From Nemorincola sp044225795 (GTDB lineage Bacteria > Bacteroidota > Bacteroidia > Chitinophagales > Chitinophagaceae): a DNA stretch of 64,000 bases. The translations under genes were made by a program, and so were the position numbers. The notes beneath the pieces were generated by a model, which was given only the letters and a program-made list of their open reading frames with translations, was not told the origin of the DNA and did not search any database. Where the stretch lies: assembly GCA_044225795.1 (NCBI GenBank), contig JBGAIF010000001.1:806001-870000 (forward strand), given 5' to 3'. Below, one piece after another: positions 53,071 through 61,326 of the stretch (the stretch's first letter is position 1; each line of letters begins with the position of its first letter).

Positions 53071-53580
53071 ATGGGAGTATTTGATATAGATTACGATAGG
53101 CTGGCATGGCAAAGTATGCCGGTGAGGCTAAGAAAGAATGTTCATTTTGCCTGGCTGAAATGTCTTATAGAGCCCGTCAAATACTTGTTCGGAATATTTA
53201 AGACAAACCGCACTGCCAACCTCTATAGTTTAGCACACAACAGCCAGGTATGTTATCTTGAGGCAGTTCTTAATGACACTTTTGATCCAAGCAACAGGAG
53301 AATATTTATCTCTGACCCTTCCTACACTGACCCGATATATATCTACAAAAACATTGAGGCAAAACCTGTGTTCATTGACTTGATAACTGAGATAGGCACA
53401 CATGTTATTCCTGCGCCGGATCCCATACCGTTATATACAGAGGGTGAGACGCTTTTTATGGCGCCCTCGTTTATCATCAATGTGCCGATGGTTGTCCCGT
53501 TTGATACGGATAGAATGAAAGCAGTAGTGGATGTTTACAAATTACCGGGAAGAAATGTTTATTCAATAATTACTTTTTAA
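53071..53580 (+). CDS. Baseplate periphery protein, gpI-like by position (169 aa)
   Basis: No family recognised. It sits where phages encode gpI/gp53-type proteins that bind the wedge and fibres. It is rich in aromatic residues near the start (FDIDYDRLAWQSMPVRLRKN, HFAWLKCLIEPVKYLFGIF) and Pro-rich in the later half (PAPDPIPLYTEGETLFMAPS). The start YDRLAW and long beta segments are consistent with a baseplate component, without proof. It is separated from its neighbours by 11 and 13 bases. Confidence 0.55.
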   Translation: MGVFDIDYDRLAWQSMPVRLRKNVHFAWLKCLIEPVKYLFGIFKTNRTANLYSLAHNSQVCYLEAVLNDTFDPSNRRIFISDPSYTDPIYIYKNIEAKPVFIDLITEIGTHVIPAPDPIPLYTEGETLFMAPSFIINVPMVVPFDTDRMKAVVDVYKLPGRNVYSIITF

Positions 53581-53593
53581 CAGGATATAAGAT

Positions 53594-54430
53594 ATGAAAG
53601 CTATAGATTTTACACAGCCGGGAGGGTTTCCGTTAACTCAGACACAATTGGATTATCTGCAGAGCTCGTATAAGGAATGTTTGACGTCGCTATGCAGAAC
53701 GGGGAGTAGCACTGGTGCTCCTGTGATCATAAACGGCATGGTCAGTTCCGCGGGAACTGGAGTAACAAACGTCAGCGATGGCTGGTTCTTTTATAACAAT
53801 GAACCCGTGAGATTTCCGGCACAAAGCTATACAGCCCCATTGCCGGGTAACGCAGTGTATGTTGTTATAACACCTTCGGCATCTTCGCTCACCTATAATG
53901 ATGGCAGCACGCCATCAGTGATACTGGACAGTACCGGGGTGCTAACTGAACTGGTTAATACCACACCTACCGATGCGACACATTTCCTGTTAGGAGATAT
54001 GCTTCCTTTTGGTGTGGAGTTTGGAAAGAACAACCGCGAGCAAACATGGAATAGTATTGTTGTCAGCACTTCCCCTTCTGTAGGTGGTGTCACAGGGACT
54101 ATCTACTACAAAAAGGACTTCACAGCGAATACGCTGCATATCAGAGGTAGCCTTGGCGCTAATAATGCACAGAATTTCTCAGCATCTCCATTGGCTATAT
54201 ATTCTTTGATGGGAACATTGCCAGCAGGATATATACCTAATAGCATAGCATATTTTGTGTCGAACTATTTTGTTGCTGGGCTTATTAAGGACGACTTAGG
54301 GGTATCATGGATTAAGCAAATAAATTGTGGCGTGAATACTGCAGGGCAAGTATTTGTCAACTGGCTAAAGCCAGATACATCAATTGCCGCTTATGGCATA
54401 GAATTCAACACTATTCTTCCGCTCGACTAA
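53594..54430 (+). CDS. Tail fibre-like or receptor-binding candidate (278 aa)
   Basis: The last gene of the element, where fibres are normally encoded. The N-terminus (MKAIDFTQPGGFPLTQTQLD, YLQSSYKECL) is a short helical attachment part. It is followed by glycine- and serine-rich beta segments with little regularity (GTGVTNVSDGWFFYNNEPVR, YVVITPSASSLTYNDG). The C-terminal part (YIPNSIAYFVSNYFVAGLIK) could be a globular tip. No adjacent fibre-assembly chaperone is seen. Its stop overlaps the mreD stop by four bases (convergent), so the element has no spacer on its right side. The ligand is unknown. Confidence 0.6.
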   Translation: MKAIDFTQPGGFPLTQTQLDYLQSSYKECLTSLCRTGSSTGAPVIINGMVSSAGTGVTNVSDGWFFYNNEPVRFPAQSYTAPLPGNAVYVVITPSASSLTYNDGSTPSVILDSTGVLTELVNTTPTDATHFLLGDMLPFGVEFGKNNREQTWNSIVVSTSPSVGGVTGTIYYKKDFTANTLHIRGSLGANNAQNFSASPLAIYSLMGTLPAGYIPNSIAYFVSNYFVAGLIKDDLGVSWIKQINCGVNTAGQVFVNWLKPDTSIAAYGIEFNTILPLD

Positions 54431-54972
54431 AGTCTTGTAGCACTTTGCCTGGTAAAGAGGAGCAGATACACAATAATGAACAGCATTGAAGTAACTGATG
54501 AGGCCACAACTTTTAAGAGCAGGAAGCCGAAGTTTGAGAAATTCCACAATTCCAGGGTAAAGAAAACAAAATGATGAAGGATAATGAGGAACAGGCTGTA
54601 CACAAGAAAAGGCATCCAGCCCATACTTTTAATGGTCGGGCTTTGATTTGAGTATTCTGATAAGTTTCTTGGCAATAATGCGCTCAATACATTGGTACGC
54701 AGGTAGGCTATTAATACGGTGGCACACGCATGCATGCCTGCAGTATTCATAAAAGTATCTACAGACAGTCCGAGTATGAATCCTATGATAAGCAATGCCC
54801 AGACAGGGGTTTCGAAAGGGAGCAGAAGAATAAAAAGAGGATAGACATATGGGATGAAGACAGGAAACCCTGAAGGTTCACTCCACCATCGCAGTGTGAT
54901 CTTGTTCAGTATCAGCACTTGCAGCAGAACAATGATACAGAATCGCAGGATGTTTTTTATATAAACGTTCAT
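54427..54972 (-). CDS. mreD: Rod shape-determining protein MreD (181 aa)
   Basis: An integral membrane protein with five to six helices (ILRFCIIVLLQVLILNKITL at the start, FPVFIPYVYPLFILLLPF, ALLIIGFILGLSVDTFMNTA, LFLIILHHFVFFTLEL). It works in the elongasome with MreC, RodA and PBP2. The GLSVDTF segment followed by GMHA is typical of MreD in Bacteroidota. It lies two bases after mreC. PBP2 and rodA, usually next, are absent; the convergent tail element occupies that place. Confidence 0.9.
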   Translation of the reverse strand: MNVYIKNILRFCIIVLLQVLILNKITLRWWSEPSGFPVFIPYVYPLFILLLPFETPVWALLIIGFILGLSVDTFMNTAGMHACATVLIAYLRTNVLSALLPRNLSEYSNQSPTIKSMGWMPFLVYSLFLIILHHFVFFTLELWNFSNFGFLLLKVVASSVTSMLFIIVYLLLFTRQSATRL

Positions 54973-54974
54973 CT

Positions 54975-55829
54975 CTATCTTTTTGCTGATGAATCTTCTA
55001 CAGTTTTCTTCTCAGTTACCATCTTGTTCTCTATCACATACACATATTGAAGGTTATGAAAATTGGTAGATGATTGCAGGTATATCAGTTGCATGGCGTT
55101 CTTTTTCACTAATTCTGTTTTGATCACCGTGCCTATCATAATGTCCGGAGAGAAAATAGAGAAGGCAGCCGTGAAAACGGTATCACCTTTCTTCACCTTC
55201 ATTTGTTGTGGTACGTCTGTCATCATCAATACCTCCGGTTGTTTATCATCCCAGACGATATAGCCTATGGTCCCGTCCTTTAACTTGGCGCTTACCTTTT
55301 GTTTGGAGCTGAGAATGGACAACACACTCGCAAAATGTGCAGATACATGTTCTACACGGCCTACAATACCCGTACCGGAGATAACAGCCATGTTTTTGGC
55401 AATACCATCCTGGCTGCCACGGTTAATGGTGATATAGTTGTCGCTGGCATTAGTAGAATTATTAATGACACGAGCCGTGCGATATACATAATCGGCATAT
55501 TTTACAATGTGCATAGATGAGTCCGCTGGCGTGAATCTCCGATGCACCAGGCTGTCTCTTAGCGTATCAATACTGTATATCTGGTCAATTTTATTACGCA
55601 GCATCGCATTCTCACGCAGCAGGCTGTCATTCATCTTTCGCAAACCAAAATAATAGACCACATCGCTCTGTTTCTTATACACCAGGCCGGATACAGTATT
55701 GGCAGAACTGACAATATCATTGCCTTGTAATGTATTGGTTCGTTCAATAAGAATGACACACACCACCTCCAGGGCCAGGAAGAGTATGAGATTAAAAAAG
55801 CGGCGTATGAATAAAATGAAATTGCGCAC
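54975..55829 (-). CDS. mreC: Rod shape-determining protein MreC (284 aa)
   Basis: An inner-membrane protein with one N-terminal helix (FFNLILFLALEVVCVILI), a coiled coil (LRENAMLRNKIDQIYSIDTL) and a periplasmic beta-barrel part (SDNYITINRGSQDGIAKNMAV, GIVGRVEHVSAHFASVLSIL). NRGSQDGI is the recognisable family motif. It links MreB to the periplasmic wall synthases. It starts 20 bases after mreB, so the three genes form a typical operon. Confidence 0.93.
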   Translation of the reverse strand: MRNFILFIRRFFNLILFLALEVVCVILIERTNTLQGNDIVSSANTVSGLVYKKQSDVVYYFGLRKMNDSLLRENAMLRNKIDQIYSIDTLRDSLVHRRFTPADSSMHIVKYADYVYRTARVINNSTNASDNYITINRGSQDGIAKNMAVISGTGIVGRVEHVSAHFASVLSILSSKQKVSAKLKDGTIGYIVWDDKQPEVLMMTDVPQQMKVKKGDTVFTAAFSIFSPDIMIGTVIKTELVKKNAMQLIYLQSSTNFHNLQYVYVIENKMVTEKKTVEDSSAKR

Positions 55830-55849
55830 TTTTTATGGGTATTTCTGGG

Positions 55850-56881
55850 CTACTTCATTAAGAACGGCATCCTGGCAATGTTCTTCAGTGCCATACCGGT
55901 ACCACGTACCACCGCACGCAGCGGATCGTCTGCTACATGCACCGGCAATTTGATCTTATGAGAGATGCGTTTATCCAGGCCGCGCAGCAAGGCGCCACCA
56001 CCTGTAAGATAAAGACCCCTGCGATAAATATCAGATGCCAGTTCCGGTGGAGTGCTCTCCAGGGCTTTTAATATTGCTTCCTCTATTTTGAATATAGATT
56101 TATCCAGAGCCTCCGCTACCTCCTGGTAAGAGACCATGATCTGCTTAGGGATACCCGTCACCAGGTCGCGCCCGTTCACAGCGATATCATCCGGTGGGTT
56201 GTCAAGTTCCTTAAGTGCTGAGCCTACATGTATCTTGATCTGTTCAGCGGTTCTTTCACCGATCATAAGGCTATGGTAACGGCGCATGGTTTCCATGATA
56301 TCGCTGGTAAATTCGTCTCCGGCAATTCGGATAGACTGATCGCAGACGATACCGGCCAAAGCTATAACGGAAATTCCGGTGGTGCCACCACCGATATCAA
56401 TGATCATGTTGCCTGTGGGTTCTTCCACATCTATGCCGATACCAAGCGCGGCGGCCATAGGTTCGTGTATCATATACACTTCCTTTGCACCTGCTTGTTC
56501 TGCCGAATCGCGTACAGCCCTTTTTTCTACCTCAGTGATGCTCGATGGGATGCAGATCACCATTCTCCAGCTGGGCGGGAACATTGGTTTTTTAGGGTAA
56601 ACCAGTTTGATCATTTCGCGGAGCATTCCCTCAGCGGCATTGAAGTCGGCTATCACGCCGTCCTTCAGTGGACGAATGGTCTTTAGGTTTTCATGAGTTT
56701 TTTCGTGCATCATCATCGCTTTCTTACCCACAGCTACTATTTTATTCGTAGCCCTGTCTATCGCAACAATAGATGGCTCATCCACCACTACCTGGTCATT
56801 ATGGATGATAAGTGTGTTGGCAGTGCCAAGATCTATTGCTATTTCCTGCGTCAGAAATTTGAAAAACCCTAAAAAACTCAT
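55850..56881 (-). CDS. mreB: Rod shape-determining protein MreB (343 aa)
   Basis: The actin-like cytoskeleton ATPase that guides wall synthesis. Nucleotide-binding elements are EIAIDLGTANTLI (phosphate 1), MIDIGGGTTGISVIAL (phosphate 2) and LTGGGALLRGLD (adenosine). The start at ATG 56881 (MSFLGFFKFLTQEIAIDLG) matches the family; an upstream extension to 56959 only covers promoter sequence. A -7 box TAATTTTG and a 6-bp hairpin lie in the leader. Confidence 0.96.
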   Translation of the reverse strand: MSFLGFFKFLTQEIAIDLGTANTLIIHNDQVVVDEPSIVAIDRATNKIVAVGKKAMMMHEKTHENLKTIRPLKDGVIADFNAAEGMLREMIKLVYPKKPMFPPSWRMVICIPSSITEVEKRAVRDSAEQAGAKEVYMIHEPMAAALGIGIDVEEPTGNMIIDIGGGTTGISVIALAGIVCDQSIRIAGDEFTSDIMETMRRYHSLMIGERTAEQIKIHVGSALKELDNPPDDIAVNGRDLVTGIPKQIMVSYQEVAEALDKSIFKIEEAILKALESTPPELASDIYRRGLYLTGGGALLRGLDKRISHKIKLPVHVADDPLRAVVRGTGMALKNIARMPFLMK

Positions 56882-56956
56882 TACAGCGCCTGTTTTTATA
56901 TTAATCGCAAAAGTGCGAAAAAAGAATATCAAACGGACAATTTTATGTCCGGAAAA

Positions 56957-56964
56957 CAAAATTA
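56957..56964 (-). promoter_or_regulatory. -7 box for mreBCD
   Basis: On the minus strand TAATTTTG matches TAnnTTTG, about 75 bases before the mreB ATG, leaving a leader that contains the CGGACA/TGTCCG hairpin. No -33 TTG at standard distance was found. Confidence 0.45.
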
Positions 56965-57134
56965 GTCAAATAATACTCCTTCGGTCGGTAAATTATAAGA
57001 CATGTGCATAAAATGTCAATTGTTGAAACGTGTTTTCTTGCGTATAGAAAAGGCAAATATTTCGCATATATTTTCACGGTCAGCAGGCAATCACATTAAA
57101 ATAAATTGCAACCGGCTAATAGGTTATTTTTTCT

Positions 57135-57142
57135 TAGTTTTG
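57135..57142 (+). promoter_or_regulatory. -7 box upstream of the carB leader
   Basis: TAGTTTTG matches TAnnTTTG exactly, 133 bases before the carB ATG. The nearest upstream TTG (57106-57108) is 26 bases away, longer than normal spacing. A second, weaker candidate (TATTTTTTG) lies at about 57252. Confidence 0.45.
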
Positions 57143-57146
57143 CGCT

Positions 57147-57228
57147 TCGGGCGTTGAGCCCGATTTTTATATCTGCTCATCGCTACAGGAATCCGGATAC
57201 CGGATCTCCGGGTATATTCAAATATACC
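57147..57228 (+). promoter_or_regulatory. Hairpin-rich carB leader with terminator-like element
   Basis: Three hairpins follow one another: TCGGGC-GTTGA-GCCCGA (57147-57163) with TTTTT right after it, like an intrinsic terminator; ATCCGG-ATA-CCGGAT (57191-57205); and GGTATAT-TCAA-ATATACC (57211-57228). Upstream transcription cannot explain the first, since mreB runs the other way. An attenuator or RNA-binding control of carB is possible. Confidence 0.5.
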
Positions 57229-57275
57229 TTATAAAGTCAATAACAATTGTGTATTTTTTGATCTAAATAAAGCAG

Positions 57276-60122
57276 ATGCCACGCGATCTATCTATTAAAA
57301 GTGTTCTTATTATCGGTTCAGGGCCAATTATCATAGGCCAGGCTTGCGAATTCGACTATTCAGGATCTCAGGCAGCCCGAAGCCTGAGGGAAGAAGGTAT
57401 AAAAGTGATCCTGATCAACTCAAATCCGGCAACGATCATGACTGATCCGATCATGGCGGACAAGGTGTACCTGTTGCCGCTTACCGTAGATAGCATTGAG
57501 CAGATTCTGGAAGAGAACCAGATAGATGCGGTATTACCAACGATGGGTGGGCAAACAGCGCTGAACCTGGCAAAAGAGGCCGATGAGCTTGGTATTTGGG
57601 AGAAATACAACGTTCGTTTAATAGGGGTAGATATCAAGGCTATAGATAAGGCCGAGGACAGGGAGCTTTTCCGTCTGTGGATGATCGAGTTGGGAGTTCC
57701 TGTTGCATCTGCCAAAACAGCAAACTCACTGCTCGAAGGAAAAGAGTTTGCACAAGAGATAGGATTGCCGATAGTTATCCGTCCATCCTTTACTCTTGGT
57801 GGGTCAGGTGGCGGGTTTGTGATGCATAAGGAAGACCTGGATGGCGCGCTTGACAGGGGGTTGACCGCATCGCCTATACACGAGGTGCTTGTAGAGAAGG
57901 CCATGTTGGGTTGGAAGGAGTTTGAGCTGGAATTGCTCCGCGATAAAAATGACAATGTTGTCATCATATGCACAGTGGAGAATTTTGACCCCATGGGCAT
58001 TCATACGGGAGACAGCATTACCGTAGCTCCTGCCATGACACTCAGCGATACGGCATTCCAACTGATGCGGAATACTGCAATAATGATGATGCGTGATCTC
58101 GGCAATTTTGCCGGCGGTTGTAATGTTCAGTTTGCGCTCAACCCCGCTACTGAAGAAATTATTGCCATAGAGATCAACCCGAGGGTGAGCCGGTCTTCTG
58201 CGCTCGCTTCAAAAGCAACGGGGTACCCCATTGCGAAGATCGCAGCCAAGCTGGCCATAGGATATGCGCTCGATGAGCTAAAGAACCAGATCACGCAAAC
58301 TACATCTGCATATTTTGAGCCTGCGCTTGACTATGTCATAGTGAAAATGCCCAGGTGGAATTTTGACAAGTTCAAAGGCGCTGATGATACGCTCGGACTC
58401 CAGATGAAATCTGTAGGAGAGGTAATGGCTATCGGGCGTACATTTACAGAAGCGCTCCAGAAAGCCTGCCAAAGCCTGGAGAATAACGCGACGGGTCTTT
58501 CATTCATCAGTACAAGCAGGCTTCGCCCGGAAGAGCTCATTGATACACTGAAGCGCCCTACTTGGGATCGCATCTTCCGTATCAAAGAAGCCATGGCTGC
58601 CGGTGTGTCTATAAAGACCATTCGCGAGTTGACGCAGATCGACAGGTGGTTCCTGTACCAGATACAGGACATCGTGAATATGGAAACGGAGATCAGGAAA
58701 TACAAACACCTCGATAAGATACCGGTAGCATTGCTCTTCCAGGCAAAGCAAATGGGTTTCAGTGATGAGCAGATCGCTGAGCTGGTAAAAGACTGCAGTG
58801 CCGAGGAAGTATATGAACACAGAAAAGCATTGGGTATTACCCGGGTGTTTAAGATGGTGGACACCTGCAGCGCAGAGTTTGAAGCAAAAACGCCCTATTA
58901 CTACAGCACATTCGAAGCACCTTCCGTAAATACAGGAACAGTTATCGGTAACGAAAGAGCTGCTTCGCAAAAGAAAAAGATCATTGTTCTTGGTTCCGGC
59001 CCCAACAGGATAGGCCAGGGTATAGAGTTCGATTATTGCTGCACACATGGGTTAATGGCCATACGCGAATGTGGTTATGAGTCTATTATGGTGAATTGTA
59101 ACCCGGAGACGGTCTCGACTGACTTTGACATTGCCGATAAGCTCTATTTCGAGCCGGTTTATTGGGAGCATCTTTGGGAGATCATTGAGCAGGAGAAACC
59201 TGATGGGGTTATCGTTCAGCTTGGTGGACAAACAGCACTCAAGCTGGCGCGCAGGTTGAATGAAAAGGGCATTAAGATAATCGGCACCTCTTTCGATGAC
59301 ATGGATATTGCCGAGGACAGGGGTAGATTTAGCGACACGCTGAAAGCACTGGGCATTCCTTATCCGAATTACGGCACAGCATACACTACGGATGAGGCTA
59401 TTGACGTAGCAAAAGAAGTAGGGTACCCTGTTTTGGTTCGTCCATCATACGTTCTTGGCGGGCAACGCATGCGCATCGTGATCAACGATGAAGAGTTGGA
59501 GAAGAGTGTAGTAAGCCTTTTAAAGCATTTGCCCGGTAACAAGATACTTATCGACCACTTCCTGGACAGGTGCCAGGAGGCTGAGGTGGATGCAATATGT
59601 GACGGAGAGGATGTACACATCATGGGCATTATGGAGCATATTGAGCCAGCCGGTATTCACAGTGGGGACAGCCATGCGCTTTTGCCTGCTTTCAATCTCG
59701 GGCCGCTTATTATTGAAGAGATGGCGGAGATCGCGAAAAAGATTGCCCTCAGCCTGAAAATTAAAGGCCTTATTAATATACAATATGCTATCAAAGATGG
59801 TAAGGTGTATGTGATTGAAGCCAACCCAAGGGCAAGCCGTACAACACCGTTCATTGCCAAAGCTTACGGCATCCCTTACCTGAATATAGCTACGAAGGTT
59901 ATGCTTGGTGCCATTAAACTGAAAGATCTTAGACTGGAGCAAAAGCTGGAAGGCTTTGCTGTTAAGGAGCCCGTGTTCAGCTTCAATAAGTTCCCGAACG
60001 TGAATAAGGAGCTGGGTCCGGAAATGAAGAGCACCGGCGAGGCCATCAGGTTTATAAAGAACCTGCGTGATCCTTGGTTCCGGCAGCTATACAAGGAGCG
60101 GTCCATGCACCTTAGCAAGTAA
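57276..60122 (+). CDS. carB: Carbamoyl-phosphate synthase large subunit (948 aa, no C-terminal regulatory domain)
   Basis: It joins ammonia, bicarbonate and two ATP to carbamoyl phosphate, for pyrimidine and arginine synthesis. Two homologous halves are visible: the first opens with VLIIGSGPIIIGQACEFDYSG and holds the ATP-grasp signature IRPSFTLGGSGGG, the second opens with VLGSGPNRIGQGIEFDYCC and has VRPSYVLGGQRMR. The chain ends at FVKEPVFSFNKFPNVNKELG plus about 35 residues, so the methylglyoxal-synthase-like allosteric domain of the 1073-residue E. coli enzyme is missing. Control by UMP and ornithine through that domain is therefore unlikely. No carA is adjacent. Confidence 0.95.
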   Translation: MPRDLSIKSVLIIGSGPIIIGQACEFDYSGSQAARSLREEGIKVILINSNPATIMTDPIMADKVYLLPLTVDSIEQILEENQIDAVLPTMGGQTALNLAKEADELGIWEKYNVRLIGVDIKAIDKAEDRELFRLWMIELGVPVASAKTANSLLEGKEFAQEIGLPIVIRPSFTLGGSGGGFVMHKEDLDGALDRGLTASPIHEVLVEKAMLGWKEFELELLRDKNDNVVIICTVENFDPMGIHTGDSITVAPAMTLSDTAFQLMRNTAIMMMRDLGNFAGGCNVQFALNPATEEIIAIEINPRVSRSSALASKATGYPIAKIAAKLAIGYALDELKNQITQTTSAYFEPALDYVIVKMPRWNFDKFKGADDTLGLQMKSVGEVMAIGRTFTEALQKACQSLENNATGLSFISTSRLRPEELIDTLKRPTWDRIFRIKEAMAAGVSIKTIRELTQIDRWFLYQIQDIVNMETEIRKYKHLDKIPVALLFQAKQMGFSDEQIAELVKDCSAEEVYEHRKALGITRVFKMVDTCSAEFEAKTPYYYSTFEAPSVNTGTVIGNERAASQKKKIIVLGSGPNRIGQGIEFDYCCTHGLMAIRECGYESIMVNCNPETVSTDFDIADKLYFEPVYWEHLWEIIEQEKPDGVIVQLGGQTALKLARRLNEKGIKIIGTSFDDMDIAEDRGRFSDTLKALGIPYPNYGTAYTTDEAIDVAKEVGYPVLVRPSYVLGGQRMRIVINDEELEKSVVSLLKHLPGNKILIDHFLDRCQEAEVDAICDGEDVHIMGIMEHIEPAGIHSGDSHALLPAFNLGPLIIEEMAEIAKKIALSLKIKGLINIQYAIKDGKVYVIEANPRASRTTPFIAKAYGIPYLNIATKVMLGAIKLKDLRLEQKLEGFAVKEPVFSFNKFPNVNKELGPEMKSTGEAIRFIKNLRDPWFRQLYKERSMHLSK

Positions 60123-60154
60123 GAAATAATGTATATTATTTAGCGTTTTCAGAA

Positions 60155-60162
60155 TATATTTG
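60155..60162 (+). promoter_or_regulatory. -7 box for the 382-aa T9SS protein
   Basis: TATATTTG matches TAnnTTTG and lies 15 bases before the ATG at 60178. An in-frame TTG at 60160 falls inside it, so the ATG is the true start. Confidence 0.5.
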
Positions 60163-60177
60163 TCTCAAAGTATATTC

Positions 60178-61326
60178 ATGAAAACGCTTTATTGTTTTTT
60201 GTTGGCGATAACTGTTTCTCAGTATTGCCACGCACAGATAACTCTGAACAACACCCAATATCCCGCTGTTAAAACAGGTGTTGATACACTGAAAAAGACG
60301 ACTTACAATTCCTCATTCCCTTCGCTTTCAGCAGGTGCTAATGGGTCGTGGGACTTAAGCACCGTTACGGATTCCTCTGCAGTATTTTATTCGTACAGAG
60401 TTCCTTGTTCAGGGTATGAATATGCGGACAGTAGCAATTATTCGTTCTCTTATTATACATACCAAGGGAACGCGATGATTAGCTTCACTAGTTCTGGTCT
60501 AAAAGAATATTCAGTTCTCGCCAATAAGGAAGGTAACAGCCTCGCGACCATTACAGGGATAAGTACCGACAGCATTATTATTGACTCCCAGCTAGTATCA
60601 TATTCCTCTCCGGAAACGATCATAGAATTTCCCGCCTCAAATAGCACAAAGTGGTCGTCAGATTATTCGGCAGATCTGAAATTTAAGTTGTCTGTTTCTC
60701 CGGCATATAGTTATGCTCCCGGCATTATGAGAAGGTTTACCGCGAGGAGAGATACTGTAGTGGGATGGGGTAAAATGAGAGTAAAGGACATAAATGGCAA
60801 TGCATCGCAGTATTTTAATGTTTTGCAGGTAAAGACCATCATAACTACCACAGATAGTTACTATGTCAATGGCATACCCGTTCCTGGTGCTACTCTCGGC
60901 ATTCTTAACCTATCCCAGGGTACAACCACCAGTATATATGAACAGAACTATTACCGAATAGGAGAGATCACGCCGTTGGCAAAGGTCATATTCACTGATG
61001 CTACTTATGCACAGCCTAAAAGTGCTACTACTCATGTACAGCGAGTATATGACAATGAGGTTGCTAATGTGGAGAACGATGGAATGATAATAGTTTTTCC
61101 CAACCCTCTAAACAGTAATACTATACATATCCGATCAGAGAACGTTACGCGGCTACGGTCGTATGAACTAAGTGATGTCATCGGTCGTAGGATTATGGCT
61201 GGAGACCTGGATGGATATAAAGAGGCTATTGTTCTGCCGGAATCCATGACACATGGTGTTTACTATCTTCGCATCACAGGTGATAATGGTTCAATGTCTG
61301 TGAAAACAATCAATATACTACGCTGA
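60178..61326 (+). CDS. Secreted protein with T9SS type A sorting domain (382 aa)
   Basis: The start at ATG 60178 gives a signal peptide (MKTLYCFLLAITVSQYCHAQ). The passenger, residues 21-295, is beta-rich (GANGSWDLSTVTDSSAVFYS, EFPASNSTKWSSDYSADLKF) and resembles secreted Bacteroidota proteins of unknown function; no catalytic motif is seen. Residues about 300-382 are a T9SS sorting domain (IIVFPNPLNSNTIHIRS, YELSDVIGRRIMAGDL, GVYYLRITGDNG). Its stop overlaps the start of the following membrane protein by one base (TGATG), so the two are coupled. Confidence 0.85.
   Translation: MKTLYCFLLAITVSQYCHAQITLNNTQYPAVKTGVDTLKKTTYNSSFPSLSAGANGSWDLSTVTDSSAVFYSYRVPCSGYEYADSSNYSFSYYTYQGNAMISFTSSGLKEYSVLANKEGNSLATITGISTDSIIIDSQLVSYSSPETIIEFPASNSTKWSSDYSADLKFKLSVSPAYSYAPGIMRRFTARRDTVVGWGKMRVKDINGNASQYFNVLQVKTIITTTDSYYVNGIPVPGATLGILNLSQGTTTSIYEQNYYRIGEITPLAKVIFTDATYAQPKSATTHVQRVYDNEVANVENDGMIIVFPNPLNSNTIHIRSENVTRLRSYELSDVIGRRIMAGDLDGYKEAIVLPESMTHGVYYLRITGDNGSMSVKTINILR

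Larger units (their letters stand above)
56882..57275. other. 394-bp divergent region between mreB and carB
   Basis: The left part holds a 6-bp inverted repeat CGGACA/TGTCCG (56934-56951) and the mreB -7 box. The right part has the carB -7 box and three consecutive hairpins. No gene-like frame was seen. Confidence 0.6.

Noticed and set aside
42008..54430. A complete, active prophage
   Set aside because: No integrase, replication, terminase, portal or lysis gene is present, and both ends abut core genes without recognisable attachment repeats.
42008..54430. A type VI secretion or extracellular contractile injection system of the Afp/MAC type
   Set aside because: No ClpV- or CIS-type AAA+ ATPase, TssJLM or PAAR gene is seen, while a capsid and a prohead protease are; a phage origin fits better.
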